Assembly: GCA_001970955.1 (NCBI GenBank)
Contig: MPUH01000026.1
Location: forward strand, 62,001-126,000
From: Stentor coeruleus
Taxonomy: Eukaryota > Ciliophora > Heterotrichea > Heterotrichida > Stentoridae
Length of the DNA stretch: 64,000 bases
Reading direction: 5' to 3'
The notes under the pieces are model-generated. The model did not search any database, had not been told where the DNA came from, and saw only the letters and a list, made by a program, of their open reading frames with translations. Position numbers and translations under genes: made by a program. Every line of letters starts with the position of its first letter. The stretch's first letter is position 1. Below, in pieces: positions 21,272 through 30,088 of the stretch.

Positions 21272-22150
21272 TTAAGGGGAAATATAATCCATACTCAAAG
21301 CTTTAACTCTATTCCTCTTAGCTCTAATTCTGTTACTCACCCACCTTGGTGTACTATTTCTACTTTTTTCAGTCCTCATCCCAGGGGGTTTTCTAAATTC
21401 CCAAACACCACATCTCTCTAATACCCCTTCACTAATTGGCATAAGATCTTCTTTACATAATCCTTCTTCAACTGTATCATTTTTTTTCTTTTGATTTTCA
21501 CTTAGACCGAATTTTTCATTGTTATGCTTTTTCTTAACTTCAGCCCTACTAAGATTTCTTATAGAAGAATGTAAGTCAAGGGCAAGACTTTCTAAGGTTT
21601 TGAAATGAGTTTTATAATGATAATAGTCTAATATTTCCTTACCTCCAGAAAAAACTGGTTTTTCAACACCCAAAAAATTTTTGTATAAGCATTTGTGATT
21701 TGAGTCAGGTGGAGCTGAACTGTCTAGATACTCTTTTTGTTTTAGAATATGCTCTTCTAGTCTTTCAACACCACTTTTGGCTTTGAATTTTATAGAAGGT
21801 TGGATTTCTTTGGTTTTATCTCGAGGACGGAGTTTAAACACTTGTTTTTGGGATGGGGTTGTATCGAGCCATTGGTTCCAGTTTTCGGATTCTTTGATTC
21901 TTTCGACTTCAGAGTGGAAACCCCCTGATTTTAACCAGGAACGCTGGGTGTACCCAGCAGTTTGTGCACGCTGTTGTTTTGGCATGAATTCAGTGTCTTT
22001 GCTGAGTTTTAGTAGAGTTGTGTTTATTCGATCTTTATAGCGAGCTGTCAAAATATCTCGATTTTGCTCAGAGACTTTGCTTTTTTTGGCTTTGGTTAGC
22101 TGCTTTTTTTCTTCTTTGACTTTTTTATCATGAGTATAAACGTTGTACAT
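21272..22150 (-). CDS. Basic protein of unknown function
   Basis: The protein has 292 aa, Lys/Arg/Ser-rich and without membrane segments. The N-terminus is strongly basic (KKVKEEKKQLTKAKKSKV) and the C-terminus ends in RWVSNRIRAKRNRVKAL. Trp/Pro-containing motifs in between (SGGFHSEVERIKESENWNQW, CGVWEFRKPPGMRT) look conserved rather than random. No family is recognised. A structural role is possible. It sits 52 bp upstream of the DUF1152 gene on the same strand; the stop is TAA. Confidence 0.65.
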   Translation of the reverse strand: MYNVYTHDKKVKEEKKQLTKAKKSKVSEQNRDILTARYKDRINTTLLKLSKDTEFMPKQQRAQTAGYTQRSWLKSGGFHSEVERIKESENWNQWLDTTPSQKQVFKLRPRDKTKEIQPSIKFKAKSGVERLEEHILKQKEYLDSSAPPDSNHKCLYKNFLGVEKPVFSGGKEILDYYHYKTHFKTLESLALDLHSSIRNLSRAEVKKKHNNEKFGLSENQKKKNDTVEEGLCKEDLMPISEGVLERCGVWEFRKPPGMRTEKSRNSTPRWVSNRIRAKRNRVKALSMDYISP

Positions 22151-22259
22151 TTATAAATAAATGCATATTTAACAGCCTATACTGCATTAGTTTTCTTTTA
22201 AAATACTCATACTTTTATATCTGTCTGGCTAGATTATGTAAGTTTTTTTATATAAAAAT

Positions 22260-22475
22260 ATGCAATTCGGGTTAAGATATTTGATGTCGAAGTTCTCATT
22301 GAAAAAGGAAAAAATTAGTTTTTGGACTGTTTCATGGATATTTGCTTTCAATATTTTATCTTATGTTGCCCTCCTTGAATTATCAGCCCCTTATTCCAAA
22401 ATAAGATCCTTCTGGAGTTTGGATATGCATTATGATGGAACTTTTACAGATCGAAGAAGAGAAAGTTCTCGTTAA
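22260..22475 (+). CDS. Small single-pass membrane protein, 71 aa
   Basis: This ATG-to-TAA ORF has a basic N-terminus, one hydrophobic helix (VSWIFAFNILSYVALLELSA) and a polar tail ending TFTDRRRESSR. The amphipathic order and mixed codons look like a real small membrane protein, such as an organelle or ER subunit. No homologue is recognised. It is divergent from the basic protein gene, 109 bp away. Confidence 0.5.
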   Translation: MQFGLRYLMSKFSLKKEKISFWTVSWIFAFNILSYVALLELSAPYSKIRSFWSLDMHYDGTFTDRRRESSR

Positions 22476-22622
22476 GATCTCATAAATAACTAACTCCAAA
22501 CTCTTAAGATTATATTATGATTTTATAAAAATACTTATAAGTAATCAGATTATATAAATCTTAAAACCTTAGTGACAATTTTTATTTTATCATCAATAAG
22601 AATAATTTGTATCAATTCGAAT

Positions 22623-24053
22623 ATGAGCTCACCTTTCCCAAGAGCACAAACATCAAAATCTATGCATAGAGTCCATTCAAGTATGTCAAATTACAAAAAC
22701 TCTCTAGTCTACTCAGAAGGCCGAAGACCTTGTATAACCCATGTTCGTATAAAATCTCAAAACATCCTTCCTGATGAAAATCCTGAAGCTACAGCAGTTG
22801 AAGCTCTTGAATTTTGGGATTACAAATACGACTCTGAAATACAAAAACAATTAATTCAAGCCAAAGATGAGCTAACTAGAAAACTAAACCACCAAGACAT
22901 AGTTGAAGAGAATTTAAATAAACGTAAAGCCCATTCAAAAAGCACTAGTTCTTTAGATCAAACCAAAGAAGTTTCACGTTTCTATAAAGCTTACGAAGAT
23001 ACCCTAATGAACACATACCAAGATCTTGAGTGTAAGTTTCATGAGACCATTAAAAACCGTGAAAATCTCAGAAAAAAAACCTGCGAAATCAAAGAAGAAA
23101 TTAAAAACTTCTCGTTGTCTATGGAAAAACTTGATAACGCTTATGGTTCAGCATTACAAAAATATCAGAATTTCGGGCATATTTCTAAAAGCCAAAAAGA
23201 CATAGCCCAATATTTAAATGCTAAACAACAACATAAAGAAAATCTTTTCAAACAAAAAATAGAAGCACAACAACATATAGAAATGCTGCAAATTGATATA
23301 AGTCATTTATCAAGAGAATTAACTGAACTTGATGCTAATACTTCAAAGATGAGAAATGAGCTTAAAGTTGTTAGAAAAGAACTTATTGGGCATTACTCAT
23401 CATTGTTAAAAAAAGGGGATGATTCAAGAAATCAAGGGCTTTCTTGGATTGTGAAGTTGTTTTTAAAACTAAAACATGAGGTTAGAAAAGAAATGTTTCC
23501 TGCATGTTTAGATGATAAATCTATTGATGTGATTATGAAAATTGCCCGTAAAAGCTTGGAGTTGGATGAGTTTTATGATAAACTTGCTGAGACAAAAGCT
23601 CCAAAGATGATGAAATATATGGAAAAACCGAGTATTAAGATGAGATTGCATAAGTTGAAACAGAATGTTAGGATAAGGAAACCAACATATTTTAAAAAGA
23701 AACTCTCATGGGCTCCTTCAGAATTGTTAGGAAATGGTGATGAGGCTGTTTGGAATTATAATAGAATCCAAGACACAATGAGATTAGAAGAAAATATAAA
23801 AACAACCCATCAAGAAATGATTGATCTACAGACTGCTGAAGTAAAAAGAATGACTAAAGAGTCTTTGAGAACTGGTTACAATATTAGAAATATGATAGGG
23901 TATATTGTTGGTGTAGAAAATGTGGATAAATTCATGATAATCAGCATGAAGGAAATAAAAGAAATCCAAGCAGTCCGCGAATCAACATCAACATTCACAT
24001 TCATGGCGAAATTCCTCCCTAAAAATTACTCAAAATCCCCTCCGAACCACTAA
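22623..24053 (+). CDS. Long coiled-coil protein
   Basis: The product has 476 aa from the ATG at 22623 (MSSPFPRAQTSKSMHRVHSS). The same frame is open upstream to a GTG at 22572, but those 17 codons are AT-rich leader-like, so the internal ATG is preferred. Residues 85-260 form an extended coiled coil (heptads in LNHQDIVEENLNKRKAHSKS and the following 150 residues). The C-terminal half is helical and basic. Such proteins in ciliates are often basal-body or axonemal. No specific family is recognised; the stop is TAA. Confidence 0.75.
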   Translation: MSSPFPRAQTSKSMHRVHSSMSNYKNSLVYSEGRRPCITHVRIKSQNILPDENPEATAVEALEFWDYKYDSEIQKQLIQAKDELTRKLNHQDIVEENLNKRKAHSKSTSSLDQTKEVSRFYKAYEDTLMNTYQDLECKFHETIKNRENLRKKTCEIKEEIKNFSLSMEKLDNAYGSALQKYQNFGHISKSQKDIAQYLNAKQQHKENLFKQKIEAQQHIEMLQIDISHLSRELTELDANTSKMRNELKVVRKELIGHYSSLLKKGDDSRNQGLSWIVKLFLKLKHEVRKEMFPACLDDKSIDVIMKIARKSLELDEFYDKLAETKAPKMMKYMEKPSIKMRLHKLKQNVRIRKPTYFKKKLSWAPSELLGNGDEAVWNYNRIQDTMRLEENIKTTHQEMIDLQTAEVKRMTKESLRTGYNIRNMIGYIVGVENVDKFMIISMKEIKEIQAVRESTSTFTFMAKFLPKNYSKSPPNH

Positions 24054-24155
24054 TAAACTTGCTAATCTAAAATAAAAGCTCACTCACAAATAAAATCTTC
24101 ATCTTTTATATGTAAAACTCATACAAAAACTCTAATAAAACTATGATAATAGAAA

Positions 24156-25298
24156 ATGTCTTTTGAAGTGACAAAAAAAATCATAGACCTTACAAGCAAT
24201 GCTGCACAAAACATGCAAAACAAAGATTTCTCTGTCGCTTTTGGGCAATTAAAAGAAGCAGAAAATCTTGTAAGTCCAATTTATATTCCTAGACATCTTA
24301 AAATCCAAGTATATTTCGGCCTTGCTAGATACCATCAAATTATTGGTCATCTACGAAAAGCTTTGAAATATTTAGAAAAAGTTTTAGAAATTACTCATGA
24401 TAAAATTGCTTTAGGTAAATCGCATTTAAATATAGCTTTTGTTTATTCTGCACAAGGTTTACATCAAAAATCATTATTTCATAGTTTTAAAACTTTGGAA
24501 TTTTTGAGTAGTACTGAAGAATATGAAGGTATTGCCTCAGCGTATCAGAATCTTGGAATTGAGTATCAGTATTTGAAACAAAATCCTAGAGCTGTTTTAG
24601 CTTTTAAAAAAGGATTTAGGATAAGTAAAAAGTATCTGGGAGTTAATCATGAGTTAACAAAAGGACTTAAGGCTTCATATTTGGAAAGCCAAAAAGCAAT
24701 GACAATCCTTACAAGAAAATCTTATAATTTTTCACAATTAGATCATGAAGAAATCACTTGTATAATAAATGAACTAGAAAAATCTTCAATTAAATCTTCA
24801 ACACCTATACCAAATAACATTAAAAAGAAAAAAATATCATTAGTTCCTTTAAAAACTGCATGTCTTATTAAATCAATTCAATTCGGTAATGCTGAAATAT
24901 CAAATAAAACTCAAACAAGTATTTTATCGAAAAGCCCAAATTTAAAACATAAATCAAATAGTATTCATAAACATGGTCAATCATTAGATCCAAGTCAAGG
25001 TCTTATTCCAATACCAACAAAAAGTAAAATTGTTATAAGTGGAAGGCATTATTTGACTATAGAAAAAAAAGGTAATAATATGTTTTCAGATGTTATAACA
25101 CGGAAAAAATCTAAAGAAGTTAAAGTTGAAAATAAGTCAAAACAAATTATCAGGTCTGTAGTAAAAATCCAAAAAACTTGGAGGATGATAAAAGATAAAG
25201 CAAGGTTTAATAAAATTAAAAAAAGTGTTGTGAAAATCCAAGCAGCGTTTCGAGGCTATCGTGATAGAAAGTTCTATAAGTTTTTAAATAAACCCTAA
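24156..25298 (+). CDS. TPR protein with two C-terminal IQ motifs
   Basis: The protein has 380 aa. Residues 10-180 carry about four tetratricopeptide repeats (KALKYLEKVLEITHDKIALG, then SLFHSFKTLEFL, and YQNLGIEYQYLKQNPRAVLA), a scaffold for protein binding. A basic Ser/Lys linker follows. The end has two IQ motifs, VVKIQKTWRMIKDKARF and VVKIQAAFRGYRDRKF, which bind calmodulin or light chains. The combination suggests a calcium-regulated cytoskeletal adaptor (inference). It is 102 bp downstream of the coiled-coil gene on the same strand; the stop is TAA. Confidence 0.8.
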   Translation: MSFEVTKKIIDLTSNAAQNMQNKDFSVAFGQLKEAENLVSPIYIPRHLKIQVYFGLARYHQIIGHLRKALKYLEKVLEITHDKIALGKSHLNIAFVYSAQGLHQKSLFHSFKTLEFLSSTEEYEGIASAYQNLGIEYQYLKQNPRAVLAFKKGFRISKKYLGVNHELTKGLKASYLESQKAMTILTRKSYNFSQLDHEEITCIINELEKSSIKSSTPIPNNIKKKKISLVPLKTACLIKSIQFGNAEISNKTQTSILSKSPNLKHKSNSIHKHGQSLDPSQGLIPIPTKSKIVISGRHYLTIEKKGNNMFSDVITRKKSKEVKVENKSKQIIRSVVKIQKTWRMIKDKARFNKIKKSVVKIQAAFRGYRDRKFYKFLNKP

Positions 25299-25627
25299 AA
25301 AAATGTATAAATCTCTGATGCATGATATAAAAACCTCATCTTTTTACATGTAAAAAGCACTTTTAAATCACAAAAAAAATGTTTTATATTACACTTTAAA
25401 ATTCTCTTGACAATAAAACCAATTCACGAAACAATAAAAACTAATATTTTCCTTAAAAAATTCCTATACTTATATTATCTTACCATTTTCATACAAATAT
25501 ACCTTTTACCTAGTATTCTACCCAAGTTTTCTTCTTCCAAAAAAAATCTTCCATCATAATTCCCTATCTATTCTCATCCTATAAAAATCTCCCTAATCAC
25601 ATTAAAAAATATTTTCCCCATAATAAA
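25299..25627. other. Intergenic region, G-poor on + strand
   Basis: This 329-bp stretch lies between two + genes. The last 200 bases are C/T/A-rich with very few G, matching other 5' flanks in the window. No gene is seen. Confidence 0.6.
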
Positions 25628-26557
25628 ATGTCATCAGTATCACAAAAATACGAAGAAACCTATAAGAGTATTATCAGACCATATCGTGAAGAATACGAAA
25701 TATCTTCATTAGGCCAAATAGACTTTGAAATCAATGATAAGATTTTTCATAGAGAAGATCTTATACTTCAAAACCCAAGAGGTCAACGTCTACAATGTTC
25801 ATTTTATCAACAACGAGTATCAGTACCTTTACCATGTGTAATATATTTACATACACATACAGGATCAAGATTAGAAGCTAAAACTATTCTTCCAGTTCTT
25901 TTACCAAGTAACATGAACGTTTTTACCTTTGATTTTTCAGGAAGTGGTTTATCAGAAGGTAAATATGTATCATTAGGTTGGCATGAAAAAGAAGATCTTG
26001 ATACTATTGTTAAATACTTAAGATCTAGTGGGAAAATTACATGTTTAGGGCTTTGGGGACGTGGTATGGGAGCTGTTACAGCTTTATTATATGCTGATAG
26101 GGATCCAATTGTTGGAGGAATGGTTTTAGATAGTCCTTTTTTATCTTTAAGATCTTTAGCTGAAGCGGAGATAAGTAAAAGATGCTCGATACCTGGATTT
26201 GTTAAGAATACAGCTATAAACTTTGTTAGAAATAGCATACTTAAAGAAGCAAAATTTGATGTTAATGACATAAACACTTTAGAACATGTTGTTTGTACTT
26301 TTGTCCCTGCACTGTTTTGTCGTGGAAAATCTGATGACTTTGTCCCAGAACAACATGTTTATAATCTTTTTGATAGCTATCAAGGGGATAAAAAGCTCAC
26401 AGAAGTTGATGGGCACCATAATTCTGTAAGGCCACAGTTCTTTTTGGACTCTGCAGCGATATTTTTTTATAATACTCTTATGTGTGAAAGTATTAATTTA
26501 GAGTCAGCGGTGGTGGAGAAGGAAGTGCTTTCTGATGATAGTTATGAGTTATTATAA
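25628..26557 (+). CDS. Alpha/beta-hydrolase of the ABHD17/serine-aminopeptidase type, nucleophile Ser replaced
   Basis: The protein has 309 aa. The fold is clear: CVIYLHTHTGSRLEAK (oxyanion strand), VFTFDFSGSGLSEGKYVSLG, then the elbow LGLWGRGMGAVTALLYA. In active relatives the elbow is GRSMG; here codon 146 (26063-26065, GGT) is Gly. The acid (SDDFVP, Asp236 or Asp237) and the His (DGHHNS, near 263) are kept. Without the Ser the protein should not hydrolyse esters by the normal mechanism, so it may be a lipid- or protein-binding pseudoenzyme. AGT to GGT is one base, so a sequencing error is possible. The stop is TAA. Confidence 0.8.
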   Translation: MSSVSQKYEETYKSIIRPYREEYEISSLGQIDFEINDKIFHREDLILQNPRGQRLQCSFYQQRVSVPLPCVIYLHTHTGSRLEAKTILPVLLPSNMNVFTFDFSGSGLSEGKYVSLGWHEKEDLDTIVKYLRSSGKITCLGLWGRGMGAVTALLYADRDPIVGGMVLDSPFLSLRSLAEAEISKRCSIPGFVKNTAINFVRNSILKEAKFDVNDINTLEHVVCTFVPALFCRGKSDDFVPEQHVYNLFDSYQGDKKLTEVDGHHNSVRPQFFLDSAAIFFYNTLMCESINLESAVVEKEVLSDDSYELL

Positions 26558-26746
26558 GAAAGCTGAGTTATAATAAGAATATTAGTATATTATGAGTTTT
26601 TTTATTATGGTTTATAGTGATTTAATATTTCCTTCAAAGCCTATAATCTTAGCAGTCTAAACATACAATTTTGATATAATAGAAGAGATGAGATAAATTT
26701 GTGCCAATATTAAGCTAGAGATCGTGTTTGTGAATAGATAATAAAT

Positions 26747-27142
26747 ATGGACGGTGGATACACTCTCAGGACAAGGAAAGTGATGACCAACAAGCTTCTT
26801 CATAGGCTTCAGATGGTCATAGACATAATTCATCCAAACCTCGGCGGTGTTTCTAGCGAAAAGTTACGTGAAAGGCTCGCAAAAACCTACAAAGCCAAAC
26901 CAGAAAACGTTGTAGTCTATGGACTTCGGACAATTTTCGGAGGCTCCCGTTCCACAGGTTTTGCTCTTATCTACGACAGTAAAGACTTCGTGAAAAAATA
27001 CGAACCCAAATTCCGTCTACGAAGAATGGGTCTTGAAGCAGCACGCACAGGTTCAAGGAAACAAAAGAAAGAACTCAAAAACAAAAGAAAAAAGGTCCGC
27101 GGCACATCTAAAAAAACTGTAGGACTTGGAAAGAAAAAGTAA
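26747..27142 (+). CDS. RPS24: Small-subunit ribosomal protein eS24
   Basis: The 131-aa product matches eS24 over its full length: TLRTRKVMTNKLLHRLQMVI, IIHPNLGGVSSEKLRERLAK, FGGSRSTGFALIYDS, a basic RKQKKELKNKRKKVRGT tail. It is part of the 40S body. Codon use is richer in C and G than in its neighbours, as expected for a highly expressed gene. No intron is needed. Its 3' end is 27 bp from the 3' end of the convergent RNF gene. The upstream flank is not G-poor, unlike most others here. Confidence 0.97.
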   Translation: MDGGYTLRTRKVMTNKLLHRLQMVIDIIHPNLGGVSSEKLRERLAKTYKAKPENVVVYGLRTIFGGSRSTGFALIYDSKDFVKKYEPKFRLRRMGLEAARTGSRKQKKELKNKRKKVRGTSKKTVGLGKKK

Positions 27143-27169
27143 TTTAGTTAAAAACTAGCTTCCATTAAC

Positions 27170-27709
27170 TTAGAATATCATAGCAAAGAAAAGTAAAATA
27201 AACACCAAAACTCCTGTTGCAAGACCAATTTCTTTCCCTGTAACAATATCTAATGGAGCATGTCCACTATCTCCAGATGAAAAATCATATGTTGCAAGTA
27301 ATAATGATATTGGGGGAAAAAAACCAAACCCTGCTTGCATTGTTATATTTTCTTCTTCTCTTTGTTGTACTGGACCATCAAACATTCGGAACTAAATATG
27401 AGGTACTGGATTAAATCTTTGGTTTAAAACTGGATCTTGTCTTTGTCCTGCTGGTCTTTGAGGTAAACTTTCAGTACGACTTTCGATGTGTTCACGGATA
27501 AATACAGGGATTAATGAGTCGGCTGATATTCCTGAGTTACAGACTGGACATGTGAAAGTCTGCCGGTTACTTTGGAGCCAGCTGTAGATACAACCCCAGC
27601 TGAGTTTAGATTACCAGAAAAGGTGACCACAACGAGTGACTATTGGCTCATGTGCAGTGTCAAAGCAGATGTTGCATTCGAATTTTGTCCCTTCAGCGTG
27701 TTCTTCCAT
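27170..27709 (-). CDS. RNF5/RNF185-like membrane-anchored RING E3 ligase (three exons)
   Basis: Three exons are joined by two 15-nt introns (27600-27614 and 27392-27406), giving 169 aa. The spliced N-terminus has a C3HC4 RING: FECNICFDTAHEPIVTRCGH, then LFCWGCIYSWLQ and FTCPVCNSGI. The Cys in LFCWGC is formed by the first splice junction. The C-terminus has hydrophobic segments (FGFFPPISLLLATY and IGLATGVLVFILLFFAMIF), as in RNF5/RNF185/RMA1, which sit in the ER membrane and ubiquitinate misfolded proteins. Size and layout fit that family. Unspliced, only a 71-aa tail is visible as an ORF. The stop is TAA. Confidence 0.9.
27392..27406 (-). other. 15-nt intron 2 of RNF5/RNF185-like gene
   Basis: It reads GTACCTCATATTTAG on the coding strand, with an in-frame TAG and A at position 10. 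Removing it links the linker to the membrane tail. Confidence 0.85.
27600..27614 (-). other. 15-nt intron 1 of RNF5/RNF185-like gene
   Basis: It reads GTAATCTAAACTCAG on the coding strand, with A at position 10. The junction rebuilds a conserved RING Cys (LFCWGC), which is strong evidence for splicing. Confidence 0.93.
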
Positions 27710-28275
27710 TTATTGTAAATGAGTAAACGGAATGCTATGGAGGATTAGCATTTTTGGTAGATTTAGTTTTTAAAGTGTTTGGATTTTGTGATGAGTAGTG
27801 GGAAATTTTGTCTTTTTTTATATTATGAGTATAGCTCTAGAAATATTTAATTTTTATGCACCACTACTTTCTGAATTGCCTGCCTTAATGTATTCTATCA
27901 ATTCTAAAAAAAATTTGAGAGGTGCTGCTTGACAAGTTCTATTGTAAATGCAGGTTTATGATAGGAAATATCTAGTTGAGTGTTGTGTGTATGAAATTAC
28001 AATTTTAAAGTGAGTAGAATAAGAATATGGTTGTGGTGTATTTTTTATCAGAAGTTGTAGATTATGATTTTTTGTGTTTTTTAACTGTAATATTTTATAT
28101 ATCTAATAACAGTGCTATTTATAATCCTTCTATACTTAACTTATTTTACCATACACCCCAAATCTTAAACCCAAAAAACTCCAACTTTACACAACCTAAA
28201 AATCAACCTCAACTCTCCAAGTAAATCCAAATCTAAAAATCATAAAAAAACTTATCCAAAACACTCTATATTAAC
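27710..28275. other. Intergenic region
   Basis: This 566-bp stretch lies between the RNF gene (5' side) and the EF-hand gene (3' side), both minus. A 65-codon ORF (28027-28224, +) lies here but has low-complexity AT-driven content. The right part is C-rich and G-poor on the + strand. No supported gene. Confidence 0.5.
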
Positions 28276-28824
28276 CTAATAAATACTAGAAAGCATTTTC
28301 TCAAGTCTGCATATTCCTTACCTTGATATTTCAGTTGGGGTTATAACCGAATCCATCTTGACATCTAAAAGTTCAGCTAACTCTTCAATATCTTCATCTA
28401 AAACCGGTACAGCTATTCTTGACTGAAGGACACTTTTTATATCTTCCATAGTTGTAGTCCCTTTCTCTTTTTTATCAAATATCTTGAATAAATCTTTTGA
28501 TTCCTGTTCATAACCAGTTTCCAGCCATACATTATAAACAATTCTCTCAGCATCTTTTAAATCAACAGTTGAACTATCCCCTATATCTTTCATTGCCCGT
28601 TCTAAATCTTTACGTGCATATACTCCTCCTGCTATATATTGAAGTAATGCTTTTAATTGATTAACTGTAATAAAGCCTTTATCTTCTGGGTCTAGATAAG
28701 TAAAAGCATCTTTGATATCAATTATAACACGCTCAGGAAGTTGGATGTTTTGGAATATTGTAGGCTTGCGTTTTTGGATTACTGAATTTTTGTTACCTTG
28801 TAAAGTCCTTTGGTTTGAAAGCAT
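28276..28824 (-). CDS. Calmodulin/centrin-like EF-hand protein (two exons)
   Basis: A 15-nt intron at 28307-28321 adds the C-terminal end LEKMLSSIY to the main frame, giving 177 aa, near centrin size. Four EF-hand units are spaced as in calmodulin and centrin: loops DPEDKGFITVNQ, then a degenerate GDSSTVDLKD, then DKKEKGTTTMED and a degenerate DVKMDSVITPTE. Only the first loop looks near-canonical, so calcium binding may be weak. The basic N-terminal tail (KNSVIQKRKPTIFQ) is centrin-like. The likely site is basal bodies or contractile fibres (inference); heterotrichs have many centrin-like proteins. The stop is TAG. Confidence 0.75.
28307..28321 (-). other. 15-nt intron in calmodulin/centrin-like gene
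   Basis: It reads GTAAGGAATATGCAG on the coding strand, with A at position 10. It removes an in-frame TAA and extends the C-terminus by nine residues. Confidence 0.8.
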
Positions 28825-28959
28825 TTTTATTATGGGATTAGGTTTTTTTAATTAGGATCTAGTATTTGGTAATGAGATTTTTAAATATGTTGATATAAGA
28901 AAGTAGGTTATAAATTAATAAATTTATCCTTGTTAGATTCCAAATGTTAAATCTCTATA

Positions 28960-29607
28960 CTAAATAGCTGTTCGGCAATAAGGACATGTGGCAGAACTCT
29001 CTACCCATCTTTCAATGCACAACTTATGGAAAGTATGATTACAGCTAAGCGATACCCCTCTATGTATAGCATCTAAGCAAATCGAGCAAAGGCTTTCTTC
29101 AGCTAAATCCACTTCCTCAAGTTTCTGTATAACTTCAACAGACGGTAAATTCAATTCTCTATTATAATTCCCTAACTCAAATCCTTTTACAATAAGACTA
29201 AGTTCTAAAATCCATAGTCCAACTCCTCCTATATACGTAGTTATAACTTCAAAAGTTGTTTCAGGCATCTAAATTACCATTACACATGATTTATCTTTCT
29301 CGATAACTTCTTCAATCCACATCCAACCTAAAACTAACCAATAAAGTGAGAATGACTGTAACACTGCGGCAGACCTCATCAAAAACAAAGGCGGAAAAAA
29401 CCTATTTCTAAACCTACCAAAAATCAAAAGTATCAAACACAAATTCACCAAAGCAACAATACTATGAACTGAGTGCCAAAAATCTAAATCCTTAGGACAA
29501 TCACTCCAAGGGCTATTCTTTTTAAAAATATCTCCGATTGATGACCAAAAGTAGTTCAAGATTTCAAAAATAATATCAAGAACTACAAGTACTATGAAAT
29601 AATACAT
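28960..29607 (-). CDS. Multi-pass membrane RING-H2 E3 ligase (two exons)
   Basis: Two abutting frames (29269-29607 and 28960-29268) are one gene. The 15-nt intron at 29269-29283 holds the only stop, and the spliced product has 210 aa. The N-terminal two thirds hold about four hydrophobic helices (YYFIVLVVLDIIFEILNYF, SIVALVNLCLILLIF, a third near FSLYWLVLGWMW, and one after the junction). The C-terminus is RING-H2: CSICLDAIHRGVSLSCNHTF, then HKLCIERWVE and CPYCRTAI. This resembles plant and protist membrane RING-H2 ligases. The substrate is unknown; the stop is TAG. Confidence 0.85.
29269..29283 (-). other. 15-nt intron in RING-H2 membrane protein
   Basis: It reads GTAATGGTAATTTAG on the coding strand, with A at position 10 and an in-frame TAG. 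It separates two otherwise continuous frames exactly. Confidence 0.9.
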
Positions 29608-30088
29608 ATATAAACATCTTATAAAATGCTATTTATATTATGCTTTATATTCAAAAATATCATCATATAAAAGGTTTTTTTCTTTGTAGTATATAGATAT
29701 TTATAAGAATTTTTAAGGTCTATTAGCATTTTCATAGTAACTTTTATATTTTGTGCTCTAAAACTTATAATAAAAATTGCTTTTCAAGCACTCATCAATT
29801 GCAATAATTAACCACTTACAACAGTTTATGACTTTTTATAAAAAAACAATAAACCTCATACTATTTTCCCAACAAGCAATTAGTTTTTAATCATATCATA
29901 CTAAGACAAAAATTAAAAATACAGTATAACCAATACTAAAAATATCTAACTTCTTCATCCTTCCCTACAATAATCCCACCAATCAAAAAAAAGCCAAAAT
30001 CTAAAATTACCAAATCAAACCCAAAACATATATTTTACTACAAAAAAAAGCCTACAAGCCCATAATTTAAACCCTTCAATTACTATTA
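29608..30088. other. Intergenic region
   Basis: This 481-bp AT-rich stretch lies between two minus genes. The right part (29920-30088), downstream of the carboxypeptidase gene, is C-rich and G-poor on the + strand, so C-poor on that gene's coding strand. No ORF or RNA gene is seen. Confidence 0.5.

Noticed and set aside
22572-22622. Upstream extension of the coiled-coil gene to a GTG
   Set aside because: The codons look like AT-rich leader and begin at GTG; the ATG at 22623 is a better start.
28027-28224. 65-codon + strand ORF
   Set aside because: Low-complexity, hydrophobic then Asn/Pro-rich content following local base composition; no similarity or intron support.
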